Source of the DNA: Agelas oroides | Taxonomy: Eukaryota; Porifera; Demospongiae; Agelasida; Agelasidae | Length of the DNA stretch: 64,000 bases | Direction: 5' to 3' | NCBI GenBank assembly: GCA_949130485.1 | Contig: OX422185.1 | Coordinates: forward strand, 525,501 to 589,500 | Shown: piece by piece, positions 1-12,699 of the stretch | Numbering within the stretch: the first letter of the stretch is position 1 | How the letters are laid out: each line of letters starts with the position of its first letter | Made by a program: the position numbers and the translations under genes | Notes under the pieces: generated by a model | Seen by the model: the letters and a program-made list of their open reading frames with translations, nothing else | Databases searched by the model: none | What the model was told of the DNA's origin: nothing

Positions 1-349
1 CCATTTGCTATCACCCTTTATATGATTCTCCCCGTCCTGCAGTTTCTCCTTATCTCCCAAGGGTCCCACACTTTCTCATTTCCAAGGCACATTGAATAAT
101 AACAAAGCCTAAATTGAATAATAATAAAGCTTAAGTCTACCAAGTTCAAAACACGTGATTAGCAATTAAAGGCTTAATTAACCAGAAAGTACATCATGAG
201 TTGAAATCTATTGACTTCAAAAGAAACCAATAATCTTTAGTGGATTAATTAACATCATTGGAATGCAAATTCTGCATTACCTAGCTTCTAGTCTACTTAT
301 GCATTACTAGATAAGCTGTTATAACCTGTTACTTTGCTTTTAAATCCAG

Positions 350-1669
350 TTTCACCAAGCACTGCTGCTAATGAGTACTACATTGGCTTCTTTAAAAACT
401 ATCGTGGACCAGGTACTATGAAGTTGTTCATCACAACAACAGAAAGCGTTCCGGTACTTTTTACTGTGAGCAGCAATGCAGGACAAATATATTCCGGTAC
501 TGTTACAAACCGTACTGCCAGAAGTGTGACACTGCCAAGTAGTTTTGCTGTGTTGAACAACACTGTGAGGGACAAGGGAGTGTGGATTCATGCAACTGAG
601 ACTATAACAGTGCATGGTATGAATAACGTAACATATTCTGCTGATGGGTTTGTAGCACTTCCCTGCTATGATTTTCAAAAACAGAACTACACCTTCTATG
701 CAGTGTCAACACACTTTAATAGGAATTCAGAGAGGCTCATAAGTCAGGTCCTGCTGGTTGGATGTGAGAACAACACTGAACTGACTATCACTCCCACTCA
801 GACAATTCAGATTCCTTCTGACTTGGCTAGAGGAGGCAACTCTCCAGTAACTCTCACATCTGGGAGGTCATACACAATCACTCTGAACAGACTTCAGACA
901 TTCATGTTTAGGAGCACACTGGACCTAACTGGGTCAAAAGTTGTATCCAATAAACCAATTGCTTTCTTCAGTGGTCACGAGTGTGCTGATGTCCCTGTTG
1001 GAGTAAGACACTGTGACCATCTAGTAGAACAGCTACCACCAACTCTAACTTGGGGAAGACGGTTTTTTGTAGCTTCATCATTGGGAAAAGCTGCTGGCGA
1101 GCAGTATAAACTGATCACATCAACAGCTACTACAACAGTTGTGTGCTACTGCTACACATCAGGTGGAAGTGTTTCGCGAACCTTCACGACCACCCTCAAT
1201 GGGGCTGGAAGATCTTATGAATTCTACATAGCCCATAACAAGTTCTGTAGTGTTCAAGCTAGTAGTCCAGTACTCCTGGTACAGTTTGCAATTGGAGCAA
1301 GTCGTGAATCACCACACTATGGAGACCCCTTCATGATGATGATCCCTCCAGTAGAACAGTATAGAAGCAACTACACCTTTGTAACACAATCAGGCTTCCA
1401 GAATGCCATAACCATCACTGTGGCTTCAGAGTTCTTTAACTCAGGAAATATACTTCTGAATGGCAGTTCTCTTAGGAGTGCCACATGGACACGAATTTAC
1501 TGCTCTACTCAGACTATCTGTGGGTATGCAACACGAGTCTCCCTCAGTGTAGGAAGAAGCTTCATATACCACCGTGATCCAACTGCAAAACTTGGTACTT
1601 TTGTCTATGGCTTTTTACGAGATATTAGTTATGGCTACCCTGCTGGAATGCAGCTTCTCCCAATTCCAG
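350..1669 (+). CDS. Exon: IgGFc-binding-type domain, copy 1
   Basis: The exon runs from the acceptor ending at 349 (taaatccag) to a donor at 1670 (gtacaa) and is exactly 1320 bp, 440 codons in phase 1-1. Family-typical stretches are visible: [17 protein letters not shown], a DHLVEQLPP block followed by TWGRRFF, and repeated N-x-S/T glycosylation sites. These match the IgGFc-binding protein N-terminal domain family as I know it. The in-frame reading before 350 has no ATG and is intron. Copy 2 at 4276-5595 has exactly the same length and is nearly identical. Confidence 0.8.
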
Positions 1670-4600
1670 GTACAACAGTACAGTTAGCTATATTCAGTGT
1701 TTCATATAATATCTGAATGTGTTACAACACATTACTGTGCACTGCAAGAATACAGTTATGAATTGTGGAAATTGCTATATATCACCTGAAACTTACCATT
1801 TGTAATCCAGCACTTTTGGTCCAATTTGCAATTGCGTTTTAAATGGGACTGGAGGCACAACAGCCAAAATATTGATCAGATTCAAACCTCACATCATTTT
1901 AGTCTATAATTAATGTTTTCTATGTCCATACAAATGTGAATTTCATACACATTGTGTTACTGAGTACACACCACATGCAATCAGTTGCTACAAGTTGCTG
2001 GATGCGGTGCTAGTTAACATCAAAAGCTGCTGTCATGTGGCATTACAAGTGAGGGATTTTCTAATCCAATCATTAAATCTAACACCCAGGACAATACAAA
2101 ATTGAATCCGTGCCATAGGATTAATACATCAAGGCTACATACCCAAGTACATGTTTGATGAAGCATAATTTTATAGGATCTTTATAACTTGAAAAAATAC
2201 AACGTTAACAGTCTCTTGTAATCTTTCACTACAGCTCCATGTACTAACGGTGACATCAGGCTTCGAGGTGGTACAAACAGTTATGAAGGTCGAGTGGAAA
2301 TCTGCAACAATAATGCATGGGGCACAGTATGTGATGACTCCTGGAGTACTTCTGATGCAAGAGTTGCATGCAGACAGCTTGGGTTACCATCAACAGGTAC
2401 GTTATGCAACTGCATGAGGATGCTGATTTAGGCCAAAGTGTGAGATTGGGTTATCATAGCAGAATGACTAACTCCAGTCTAAATAGCTGGGGTTACTGAT
2501 GATGTAATCAAGTCTCCATCTTATTGGGGATTTCTAGAGGTGAGATGACTTCAATTATACGTATCTGAGTGAGAGGTCTCCCTCACCTTGAGAGTGGATT
2601 TTTTTACATTGCTGATTTAGGCCAAAGTGTGAGATTGGGTTATCATAGCAGAATGACTAACTCCAGTCTAAATAGCTGGGGTTACTGATGATGTAATCAA
2701 GTCTCCATCTTATTGGGGATTTCTAGAGGTGAGATGACTTCAATTATACGTATCTGAGTGAGAGGTCTCCCTCACCTTGAGAGTGGATTTTTTTACATTG
2801 CCGATTTAGGCCAAAGTGTGAGATTGGGTTATCATAGCAGAATGACTAACTCCAGTCTAAATAGCTGGGGTTACTGATGATGTAATCAAGTCTCCATCTT
2901 ATTGGGGATTTCTAGAGGTGAGATGACTTCAATTATACGTATCTGAGTGAGAGGTCTCCCTCACCTTGAGAGTGGATTTTTTTACATTGCTGATTTAGGC
3001 CAAAGTGTGAGATTGGGTTATCATAGCAGAATGACTAACTCCAGTCTAAATAGCTGGGGTTACTGATGATGTAATCAAGTCTCCATCTTATTGGGGATTT
3101 CTAGAGGTGAGATGACTTCAATTATACGTATCTGAGTGAGAGGTCTCCCTCACCTTGAGAGTGGATTTTTTTACATTGCTGATTTAGGCCAAAGTGTGAG
3201 ATTGGCTGACTTATTAATAGACTAACTCCAGTCTAAATAGTTGTGTTACTGATTATATAATAAAGTTTATATCATATTCAGGATTTGCCTTTCAATTGCA
3301 TGTGAGATGACATTAATTGTGTTTCAGAGTAGAAATTGTTCAGATTTGAGAGTGGATTTGTCTCTACAGGTGCAATTGCCCGGTCACGTGCCTACTTTGG
3401 CCGGGGAACTGGAGCCATTCTTCTGGACCAGGTGGGCTGCACTGGCACTGAGACCAGACTGGTGGACTGTCGCAGTAACCCACTTGGTGTGCATGACTGT
3501 TCCCACTCTGAAGATGCTGGAGTCACCTGTCAACAACGTATGTATGCACACATACTAAATTATAAAGAAATTGAGAATGCAGTTATTGGATAAGTTATTC
3601 AGCTATTGTCACTTACACCCTATGGATCTCTTAAACATACCATATTTCCAGTTTCGTCAGATTGAAGCTTTATTATGCAATGTGCTTGGGAGATAACGAG
3701 AAAATGCGGGACAGGGTGAATCACCCATAGGGTGATAGCAAATGGCAGCTCTTGGATCTTTTAAAACTTCGCATAAGGGCAGACTTGTGACTCAAACAAC
3801 ACCCACTCATTAATAAACTTTCATGGCTCTTGTCAAGCAAGTGCCTGTACTCAGACTAAAAGTTGCCGTCAGTCTAAAAATGGAGACCCTACACACAAAG
3901 TGAGAGGAGCATTTTCTAAGCCCATTTATGCAAAAAGTGAAAGATGTGGCCATCCGGAGCCAACTGAGGGCTTGTATAACCAAGCACAAAAGTTTCCATT
4001 TGCTATCACCCTTTATGTGATCCTCCCTGTCCCGCAGTTTCTCCTTATCTCCCAAGCACATTGCACAAAAAAGCTGAGTTCAAAAGGCATCACTAGCAGT
4101 TTAAAGGTTAAGTAACCAGACATCACCAAAGTTGGAATCTGTTTCAAAAGAAGCATCAATGTGTTAATTAACATACACCTACGTTGGAATGCAAATTCTG
4201 CATTACCTAGCTTCTAGTCTGCTTATGCATTACTAGATAAGCTGTTATAACATGTTATTTTGCTTATAAATACAGTTTCACCAAGCACTGCTGCTAATGA
4301 GTACTACATTGGCTTCTTTAAAAACTATCGTGGACCAGGTACTATGAAGTTGTTCATCACAACAACAGAAAGCGTTCCGGTACCTTTTACTGTGAGCAGC
4401 AATGCAGGACAAATATATTCCGGTACTGTTACAAACCGTACTGCCAGAAGTGTGACACTGCCAAGTAGTTTTGCTGTGTTGAACAACACCGTGAGGGACA
4501 AGGGAGTGTGGATTCATGCAACTGATGCTATAACAGTGCATGGTATGAATAATGTAACACATTCTGCCGATGGGTTTGTAGCACTTCCCTGCTATGATTT

Positions 4601-6700
4601 TCAAAAACAGAACTACACCTTCTATGCAGTGTCAACACACTTTAATAGGACTTCAAGCAGGCTCATAAGTCAGGTCCTGCTGGTTGGCTGTGAGAACAAC
4701 ACTGAACTGACTATCACTCCCACTCAGACAATTCAGATTCCTTCCGACTTGGCTAGAGAAGGCAACTCTCCAGTAAATCTCACATCTGGGAGGTCATACA
4801 CAATCACTCTGAACAGACTTCAGACATTCTCGTTTAATAGCCCACTTGACCTTACAGGGTCAAAAGTTGTATCCAATAAACCAATTGCTTTCTTCAGTGG
4901 TCACGAGTGTGCTGATGTCCCTGTTGGTGTAGCAGCCTGTGACCATCTAGTAGAACAGCTACCACCAACTCTAACTTGGGGGAGACGGTTTTTTGTAGCT
5001 TCATCATTGGGAAAAGCTGCTGGCGAGCAGTATAAACTGATCACATCAACAGCTACTACAACAGTTGTGTGCTACTGCTACACATCAGGTGGAAGTGTTT
5101 CACAAAACTTCACGACCACCCTCAATGGGGCTGGAAGATCTTATGAATTCTACATAGCCCAGAACATGTTCTGTAGTGTTCAAGCAAGTAGTCCAGTACT
5201 GCTGGTACAGTTTGCAATTGGAGCAAGTCGTGAACCATCGAATTATGGAGACCCCTTCATGATGATGATCCCTCCAGTAGAACAGTATAGAAGCAACTAC
5301 ACCTTTGTAACACAATCGGGCTTCCAAAATGCCATAACTGTCACTGTGGCTTCAGAGTTCTTTAACTCAGGAAATATACTTCTGAATGGCAGTTCTCTTA
5401 GGAGTGCCACATGGACACGAATTTACTGCTCTACTCAGACTATCTGTGGGTATGCAACACGAGTCTCCCTCAGTGTAGGAAGAAGCTTCATATACCACCG
5501 TGATCCAACTGCAAAGCTTGGTACTTTTGTCTATGGCTTTTTACGAGATATTAGTTATGGCTACCCTGCTGGAATGCAGCTTCTCCCAATTCCAGGTACA
5601 ACAGTACAGTTAGCTATATTCAGTGTTTCATGTTCATGTTTTAACAGGATTGTCAGAAGCCATAAAAACTCAGACACAAGTACACTTACTATTATAACAC
5701 TCAACCTTTCTTTTACAACTAGCAACACTGGTGAACAGCATTGAAAAGGCAACACAAAATTGCAGTAGTGAAAGTGTTTTGTTGTTAAAGTACTTGTCAT
5801 ACGGTTAGCATAAGAAGGCTGCATATTCAAATCCAAAGTTCCATAAAGCATAGCATCTTCATAACTTGAAAAATAGTTCTGTTTGGCACAACTGCCCCAC
5901 CCATTTGAGCCATAAATGCCCCACCCATTTAAGCCATAAAATTAATGTCCCACCCATTTAAGCCATAAAGGTTCCATACCCATATCTTTAACTTCACACT
6001 TTGTGTGTATGCATGAAAATTTTCACATAATGAAAATTGATGTGCCATCCGGTGTTGGTGCTCCCCCACTTGACACACAACTTCTCTTTACTGTAGCTAC
6101 ATGTATTCTTAATCTTTTACCACAGCTCCATGTACTAACGGTGACATCAGGCTTCGAGGTGGTGCAAACAGTTATGAAGGTCGAGTGGAAATCTGCAACA
6201 ATAATGCATGGGGCACAGTGTGTGATGACTCCTGGAGTACTTTTGATGCAAGAGTTGCATGCAGACAGCTCGGATTTGTATCAACAGGTATATATATGCA
6301 ACTGCATGAGGATGCTGATTTGAGGGAAAGCGTGAGATTGGGTTATCATAGCAGAATGATTGACTCCAGTCTAACTGTACCTTTGCTACTGATGTAATCA
6401 AGTCTCCATCAAATTACACCCACTTTTGTGTGTTTGCACTTTCAATTGCATGTGAGATGACATCATAATTGTGTTTCAGAGTAGAAATTGTTCAGATTTG
6501 AGAGTGGATTTGTCTCCACAGGTGCAATTGCCCGATCCCGTGCCTACTTTGGCCAGGGAACAGGAGCCATCCTGCTGGATGAAGTGAGGTGTACTGGGAC
6601 TGAGACCAGACTGGTGGACTGTCGTAGTAACCCACTTGGTGTTCATAACTGTGCCCATAATGAAGATGCTGGAGTCACCTGTAGGCGGACTGTTGGTTAA
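350..6700 (+). CDS. IgGFc-binding-domain / SRCR-domain gene (5' partial, six visible exons)
   Basis: Six exons join in frame: 350-1669, 2235-2396, 3370-3537, 4276-5595, 6126-6287 and 6522-6700 (TAA at 6698-6700). All introns are GT-AG and all junctions are phase 1, the usual phase for shuffled extracellular modules. The product reads IgGFc-binding N-terminal type domain, SRCR, IgGFc-type, SRCR, stop. IgGFc-binding domains occur in mucin-like secreted proteins and SRCR domains in scavenger receptors such as DMBT1, so a secreted or surface recognition protein is likely. The first exon opens at an acceptor, so the signal peptide and earlier exons lie left of the window. No transmembrane segment is seen before the stop. 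Domain calls are strong; the complete model is inferred without transcripts. Confidence 0.75.
2235..3537 (+). CDS. SRCR domain 1, split over exons 2235-2396 and 3370-3537
   Basis: The first half-exon (162 bp) encodes the GRVEIC...WGTVCDDSW...ACRQLG signature. The second (168 bp) encodes the [24 protein letters not shown] and EDAGVTC parts. Together they give about 110 residues, the normal SRCR length, with the expected cysteine spacing. The intron between them is swollen to 973 bp by a 189-bp tandem repeat; the paralogous intron at 6288-6521 is only 234 bp. The donor after 3537 (gtatgt) leads to the next exon at 4276 in phase. Confidence 0.8.
2422..3369 (+). repeat. 189-bp intronic minisatellite, four near-identical units plus a diverged fifth
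   Basis: The motif gctgatttaggccaaagtg recurs at 2422, 2611, 2800 (as gccgattt), 2989 and 3178, giving a fixed period of 189 bp. The first four units are nearly identical. The fifth (3178-3369) is diverged and holds the real splice acceptor. The paralogous intron at 6288-6521 has a single copy, so the expansion is derived. The repeat lies wholly inside an SRCR intron. Confidence 0.9.
3677..4064. repeat. Inverted repeat in intron, third arm at window start
   Basis: The sequence at 3677-3745 is the reverse complement of 3996-4064 (ccatttgctatcaccc ... cccaagcacattgc), with about 250 bp between the arms. A direct copy of the right arm starts the window at 1-59. The copies lie just upstream of the two IgGFc-type exons, so they belong to the duplicated unit or to a foldback MITE carried in it. 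No coding content is visible. Confidence 0.6.
4276..5595 (+). CDS. Exon: IgGFc-binding-type domain, copy 2
   Basis: This 1320-bp phase 1-1 exon lies between the acceptor tataaatacag (ends 4275) and the donor gtacaa (5596). It matches copy 1 along its whole length with scattered substitutions, for example in the [12 protein letters not shown] block where copy 1 lacks the cysteine (VGVRHCDHL). The upstream intron is also conserved with that of copy 1 (about 4175-4275 versus 240-349), so a 3.9-kb unit was duplicated in tandem rather than the exon alone. Confidence 0.8.
5890..5968 (+). repeat. Short tandem repeat in intron (about 30-bp units)
   Basis: Three units of the type cccacccatttaagccataaa occur in a row. 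They lie in the intron between the second IgGFc-type exon and the last SRCR domain and contain no open frame of note. Confidence 0.7.
6126..6700 (+). CDS. SRCR domain 2 (terminal), exons 6126-6287 and 6522-6700
   Basis: The split is the same as in SRCR 1: 162 bp, a 234-bp intron, then a final exon of 179 bp that runs into TAA at 6698-6700. Residues [35 protein letters not shown] and EDAGVTC are intact. Where SRCR 1 has a donor after VTCQQ, this copy reads RRTVG and stops, so it is the 3' end of the gene unless an unseen donor is used. Confidence 0.78.
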
Positions 6701-7631
6701 CATGATGTGTTAACATGATGTGTAAGATTCTTTTCTGTTTTGGTGTAGTAGGTTTAGCTCATTACAAACTCCTATTGACTGACTACTAGCTACATTAAGT
6801 CTTGCATTTCATTTTATATGATCTTTTTTTTTTTTTTTTGCGTGGTTGTATAAAATTCGTTTTGCTACCTTTTGGCCCCTTGAAACGATCCCAAAATGTT
6901 TTTGCATCTCATAGAGATAGGGTTGGTTGGTTGTTTGTTTGCCCAGTCTGATCCATGACAAATATACTTATACTGATCCAGGCTGGTAGTGGGACTTCAA
7001 ATTTATGCAGTGCCCCATGAGACTCCGGGAATGTATGTAGGAGATCAAAAATCAAGTAGCTCATGCATCACCTTTGTCTCTTAGCTCCATTAACAACTGT
7101 AGGTGATTCGCTAGAAGTCTGTTTTAGGCTGTGGATACCTTCTTTGGTTTGTATTTCCACTTTTAAACTTTCAAGGAGTCCACAAAACATCACTGAACAC
7201 ATGCTTCCCTAGCTCTACATTTCTGAATAGGCTACTATGGGGGGGGGGGGGGGGGGGGGGTGTAAGTGTTTCATTCTCAAAACATTGTTCTAGGTGTCTT
7301 TGCATTTCATCTGCATCAAAGTTCACCAAAATTAATGTGATTTGACCCCCAAGGCAGCACTGCACACAGCTGCAATATTGTAGACCCCACATGGTCTGTT
7401 CCTCCTACTGCTGAAAGGCTAATGTCTCAACCTTTACAACTGGGCTACACTCGGATGATTAAATGTGAACAATGACGAATTTTGTCCTGCATCACATTGT
7501 TCTGGGATTGAGTTTGTTTTGCATATTCACAAAAGAGTGATGTAATTGCTTTCTCTGCCAGCCTGTGCAGTAATACTTTCTGGAATACAAATTTTAAGAA
7601 TCATGTAATTAGCAACTCGGATCATTTGCAG
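6701..7631. other. Intergenic stretch with homopolymer tracts
   Basis: No gene is recognised here. It holds a T run near 6828-6838 and a 22-base G run at 7239-7260, which could form a G-quadruplex or mark a repeat edge and is likely to be length-uncertain in an assembly. Confidence 0.6.
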
Positions 7632-10050
7632 TTGTGAAAATTGAATCTTATGCAAATGTTACATTTTCAAACTGTACAATTTTGGACAACAAAGCTGCTG
7701 CAATTCGTCCCTTCCAGACTAATGTGATATTCAGGGGAAACAATACATTTCAAAACAACAGTGGTGGTTCTGGTGCAGGGTTAGCATTGTTCATGAACTC
7801 CTACATGTATCTTAAACCTTCCACCAATCAACTGTTTGTTAACAATCAAGCACTGTCAGTTGGAGGTGCAGTATACACAGATCTTGCACTGGAGTTACCA
7901 GGATTAACTCTTCCATGCTTCTTCCAGGTATCCACTATAAAGAAGTCATCAGTACAATTTCAGTAGAGTTTGTAAATAATACAGCTGCTGGAGTTGCTGG
8001 GAACTCTTTGTATGGAGCTTGTATATTGATGGTTGCAAAGGTTTTTATGGACTTGATACTGGTGGTATAGCACAGCATTCAGGAAGATCTTCCATTACAA
8101 CACATCAAATTCCTCAGAGGTATCTTCTAATCTGGTTGGTGTCTGTTTCTGCTCACTGACAAGCTCAGAACCAAACTGCCAAAACAAAACGTCTCAAGTC
8201 ACAGTCTATCCTGGGGAGTTGTTTCATATCTTGATGAATGGGACTGCTCCTGGAGTAGTGCAGTCTTCACTCAACAATGTGCGCATGGTGACAACACTGC
8301 ATCACTCGACCATCTCCAAGAGTCACAGACAATTAATGTTGATTGCACACTTCTCAACTACTCAATATTTATAACTGATAGTTTAGCAACTTTTATATTG
8401 TTTCCAAGTTTGGAGTTTCAAGATTTTGAAACAGCACAGCTTGTAGTTTTCTTTCATCAGTGTCCACTAGCGTTTTTCCTCTCAGCTGCATCCAGAAAGT
8501 GTGATTGCGCTCCCATTTTACCTCACCATCATGCTGACTGCTATATAGACAACCAAACTATACTTCACCCTCCAATGACATGGATAGGATACTATCACAA
8601 CAACAGTACAGACAGCACTGCAAACCAAGATGGAGTTCTCCTTCACCAGCACTGCCCTTTTGACTACTGTGACAGTCGTACCTAACCATCAACAACATTG
8701 AGACGCAGTGTGTCTTTAATTGCTCAGGTATTCTGTGCAGAGTGTGTAAACCAGGGCTCAGCCTGACACTAGGGAGGCTACTGTGCAGCATTGTTCCAAT
8801 TGGTATATTGCACTGTTAGCTGTATTTGCAGGAGCTGGAGTTGTGATTCTTCTCATAACTTGCAACATCACTGTAACTGAGGGAACAGTAAATGGGCTCA
8901 TCTTCTATACCAACATTGTCAGAGTGAACCACACCATTTTCTTTCCTCCTTACAACAACATTCTTACTATCTTCATAGCATGGATCAACCTTGATCTAGG
9001 AATACAGAGCTGCTTCTACAATGGTATGGATGGATACACACTGACCTGGCTGCAGTTTGTGTTCCCAATCGACATCTGGAAAATCATCATCTATCAGTCA
9101 AAGGTACCACATTGCTTTGAGACTAATGCAGTCAAGGTGCTAGCAACACTGCTACTCCTATCCTACACCAAACTCCTGCGTACCATCATAATAGTGCTTT
9201 CCTTCACGTACATCATCTACCCTGACAACTCAACAAGGTATGTGTGGCTGCATGATGGCAACATTGATTACCTCAAAGGGAAACACATTTACTTGTTTGC
9301 AGCAGCAGCTGTGTTTCCACTTTTCCTTGTTCTACAGTACACTGTAGTGTTGGTCTTTGTCAGAGCTTGCAGGCTAAGTCAGAGTGGAAGGTTTTCTCCT
9401 GAGTGGACAAGCCAAAGCCACTCTTTCATGCCTACACTGGGCCATACCAGGACAAGTACTGCTTCTGGACTGGATTCTTGCTGTTAGTTCACAGTGCTCT
9501 TTACTTAGTCTTTGCATTCAGTACACTTGGTGATCCCAGTTTGAATCTCTTAATCTTCACTTTTACCTTACTCTCCCTTACTGTGCTGTTGGAATCTTTC
9601 ATCCAGGTTACAAGAAGAGATACTGTAACATGCCAGAGTTTTCAACCTGGGTGCAGTTTCAGTTGCTACACTGTATGTGCATGCAGCAAATGGAAACCAG
9701 GCTGCTGTGATATGCACTTCTACTAGTGTTCTCCACATTTGTTGGAACTGCACTGCTCCATGTATACCAGCGTGCAATGTGTCATCACAGAGCATCCGCC
9801 ATGTGGCAGAGAGTATGTAGTTGTTTTCTACAATCCATGCAGTAAGATATTCAAGCTGGATCAGAGGAACCACTGCTACAACTTTCTGAAGGTGAATGTG
9901 AGGAAAGCAGTGATCAGGGTGAACTGGCACAGCCACTGCCACCAGTCATTTGTTATGACCAGCACTGTGAACCTGTGCTTTAGTACGAGGATATTTGGTG
10001 AATTGACTATTATTATTTGGTATATATGCATAGACAACAAACCAACGTTA
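7632..10050 (+). pseudogene. Beta-helix / multi-transmembrane protein, frame-broken
   Basis: After an acceptor at 7631 the frame reads right-handed beta-helix-like repeats (VTFSNCTILDNKAA, NNTFQNNSGGSGAGLAL, VNNQALSVGGAVY). It continues in shifting frames through a cysteine-rich block (SRKCDCAPIL, HCPFDYC, CVFNCSGILC), then several hydrophobic helices with GTVNGLIFYTNIV, AWINLDLGIQSCFYNGMD and YTLTWLQFVFP, and ends near 9985. From memory these features mark a large sponge/invertebrate family of extracellular beta-helix proteins with C-terminal TM helices. At least six frame changes are needed (about 7930, 8025, 8080, 8310, 8685, 9400, 9610), so it is either a pseudogene or hit by assembly indels. 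No name is assigned. Confidence 0.65.
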
Positions 10051-10053
10051 TGA

Positions 10054-12690
10054 TTGATTCTACAATGATTTGATCGTTACTATGTTATCAGTGCATTGCA
10101 CATTCAGTATTGTTATACCCATAGTTACACTAACACACACTGCTTCACATCTTCTTGATCCAACTGAAGTGTAGTTTAATTGTTTTCTTATTCCACAATA
10201 AATAGCATTTTAAAGTTGATTGTCTAAATTTATGTAACCTTGTACATTAGCTTACACTGCGTGGAAGAAAAGTGGCATTTCCTGTAGCTATGTCAATGCA
10301 GGATTTCTGCAGGACACACATATTCCAACTATCCAACAGCAGTCCTCCTACCATCCCGGACCGGACACATCATGTGGCCCTGTACAACAGGACTCATCAC
10401 GTGGACATGCACCTTTCCTTACCCCCTCCTGATATGATCCTTGTCAGATCGACCCTGTAGTCCTCCCTGCCATGTGATTCTTTTCATTTTCTATACAACA
10501 GGGCTTGTCATGTCCCACCTCCTCCCTTCCCTCTTCTCCCTCTGCTCCTATTTTCCCCCCGTTCCTCCATCTAACCTCTCCCTTCTTTTCCTCCTTTTCT
10601 TTCTCCTCCCATCTCCCCCTCTTCCCCTTCCCCTCCTCTCCCTTCTCAAGGTGATTCAATAATGTTGTATCTCTGTATACTGAAGTATGACGCAGCTGCT
10701 GAGTAATGCCATCGTCATCCCTGTCATTTCCATCATACCAGACATTGCTGGAGAATAGTAAGTGGGAGGAGGGATGGAGGATGGGGGAGGAGGTGAAGGT
10801 GGAAAGGGAAAGGGGAAAGGGGGGAGAGAGGAGGAACTGCTGAATGTAACCTGCCTATTATGTGGTAGTCCAATACACACCCTCACACAGTGTCAGTTGC
10901 TCCGCAACCAATGCCCCTAGACTGAAACTGGAGACACAAGTCTCTTAGACCCAGACCATAAACATACCCTCATACGTTCACACACCTTCACACACGCTAG
11001 TCCTTGGTGATCATGTCTGAAAATTGCTGTTATACTATGCTCCAATAACTCATTCTGCTTCAAAGGATTTTTTTATGTATGCTTCCATATAATATTATTC
11101 ATGAGCAAGCTGCATGGACCTCCCTAACTAAATGTGGACTGTCACCAAGAGATTAGTCAACCTTTCTTTTATGTTACTAAAATCATTTTTATCAGTATTC
11201 ACACTTTCTCTACAAATGAATGACATCTAGCATGGGAAGGGGAGGCAGGGGGAAATAATTCTCTGCTGTATATATACTATGCCAGCATATTATCCTAAGC
11301 TTCCACCCTACTATTACCATCCTGCATAATTTGCTATGGTCCCACTATTTATAGTTCCCTCCTTCCATCCTTCCCTTTCCCCCAAACACACAATCATAGT
11401 AGTGTACCAACTGCTGAAGGTGGGTGGGAGGGAGCTACTGTCTCTCCACAGTGTCGACTGGAGAGAAAACAACAGGACACAACCTCTCCACCACATGTAT
11501 GTTGTGTGCTTGTGGAGGGTGATGCATGAGGTGCTAGATATGATGTCCCCCACTGTGTGTTTGGGGACTTGCATGAGTCCCTGCTGAGTCGCTGTTGAGG
11601 AGCCTTGGATGAGCCTGTGCAAGGAACCATTTGTAGTATTACTGACTTCATGGTGTCGTGAATTTGTTATTGACTATTGTTAAATATTACAAGAACTGAA
11701 CCATATTTATAGGAAAATTCTCTGTTACTAAAATTAGTGCAATAAGGTTATGCAAGTAGTGTCACTAAAAATTAATTAGTGCAATAAGGCCTATGAATAA
11801 CATAAGAATAATGACTATGACTACAGGATGTGACCTAGGTGTGGTTTGCTACAGACCTCAACCTAAATGCATGAATAAAAGTACTTGTGAGATTAGTAAT
11901 ACTCTACACCATTGTCTTCTGGATGCCATTGCAGTCATTTCCAGTGAGAAAGCAATAAATTGCACAGCACCAAACTGACCAAAGGTGCAGTGTGTTACCC
12001 TTGCTCCCGGCCTCCCATACACACACACACACACACATACCTCCCCCACACACATGCACCCCTCCACACACACACCTCCCCCACATACACATGCATCAAT
12101 CTTCCTCCCCTCCTCCCTCCCACAGTATCTCCACATGTTGTAATAGAGACTGTGGCTTCAAGATCTGAACAGTCAAAAGTTTAGAATTACAACTCGCAAT
12201 GCTATAGTAGCGGGATTATCTGAGCTGGTTTTCTGGCCATGAGTTATAGTCCAACCAGTCCTCACATAGTTGTTTACTGTGTGCATATCAAGAATTTTAG
12301 CCCCAAAACAGACATTACATTATCAAAGGATGCCACAATTTTCACTTCTTGTCACTAGTCGGCTATCAAGAAGGTGTGACTAACACTCGTCAACTTTCAT
12401 GAGTACAAAGCAATAAGCCTCCCGTTTTCAATGCTAAAATGACCAACTTAAACAGCAGTGTAATTTGATGTGATTTCCCATGTCTAATTGAACTCCAGGG
12501 TACCTTTTGTAAGTAGTTCTGACAGTGACCTACATCTTAAGTTATGAATTTTGCCATACTATGGGGCTTCTTAGTGGAGGTATCAGAAAAATGACACACC
12601 ACATTGCAGCACAAACTATAATATTATGTTGCAATGTTGTTGTTTCATAATACTATTAATGATCACCACAACTCTGTCTTGATCTCAAGT
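10054..12690. other. Non-coding stretch with pyrimidine/purine tracts and CA repeats
   Basis: No supported gene is seen. About 10500-10650 is nearly pure C/T on this strand, and about 10757-10840 is nearly pure G/A. CA-rich microsatellite-like sequence lies at about 12019-12092. Short open frames over these tracts are compositional artefacts. Confidence 0.6.
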
Positions 12691-12699
12691 CGGTATCTT

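Noticed and set aside
352..678. 108-residue antisense open frame over the IgGFc-type exon (also at 4278-4604)
   Set aside because: It mirrors the duplicated coding exon on the other strand, has no domain resemblance and lacks splice or start support.
10441..10886. Proline/leucine-rich and glycine/lysine-rich open frames
   Set aside because: They lie on polypyrimidine/polypurine tracts and reflect composition only.
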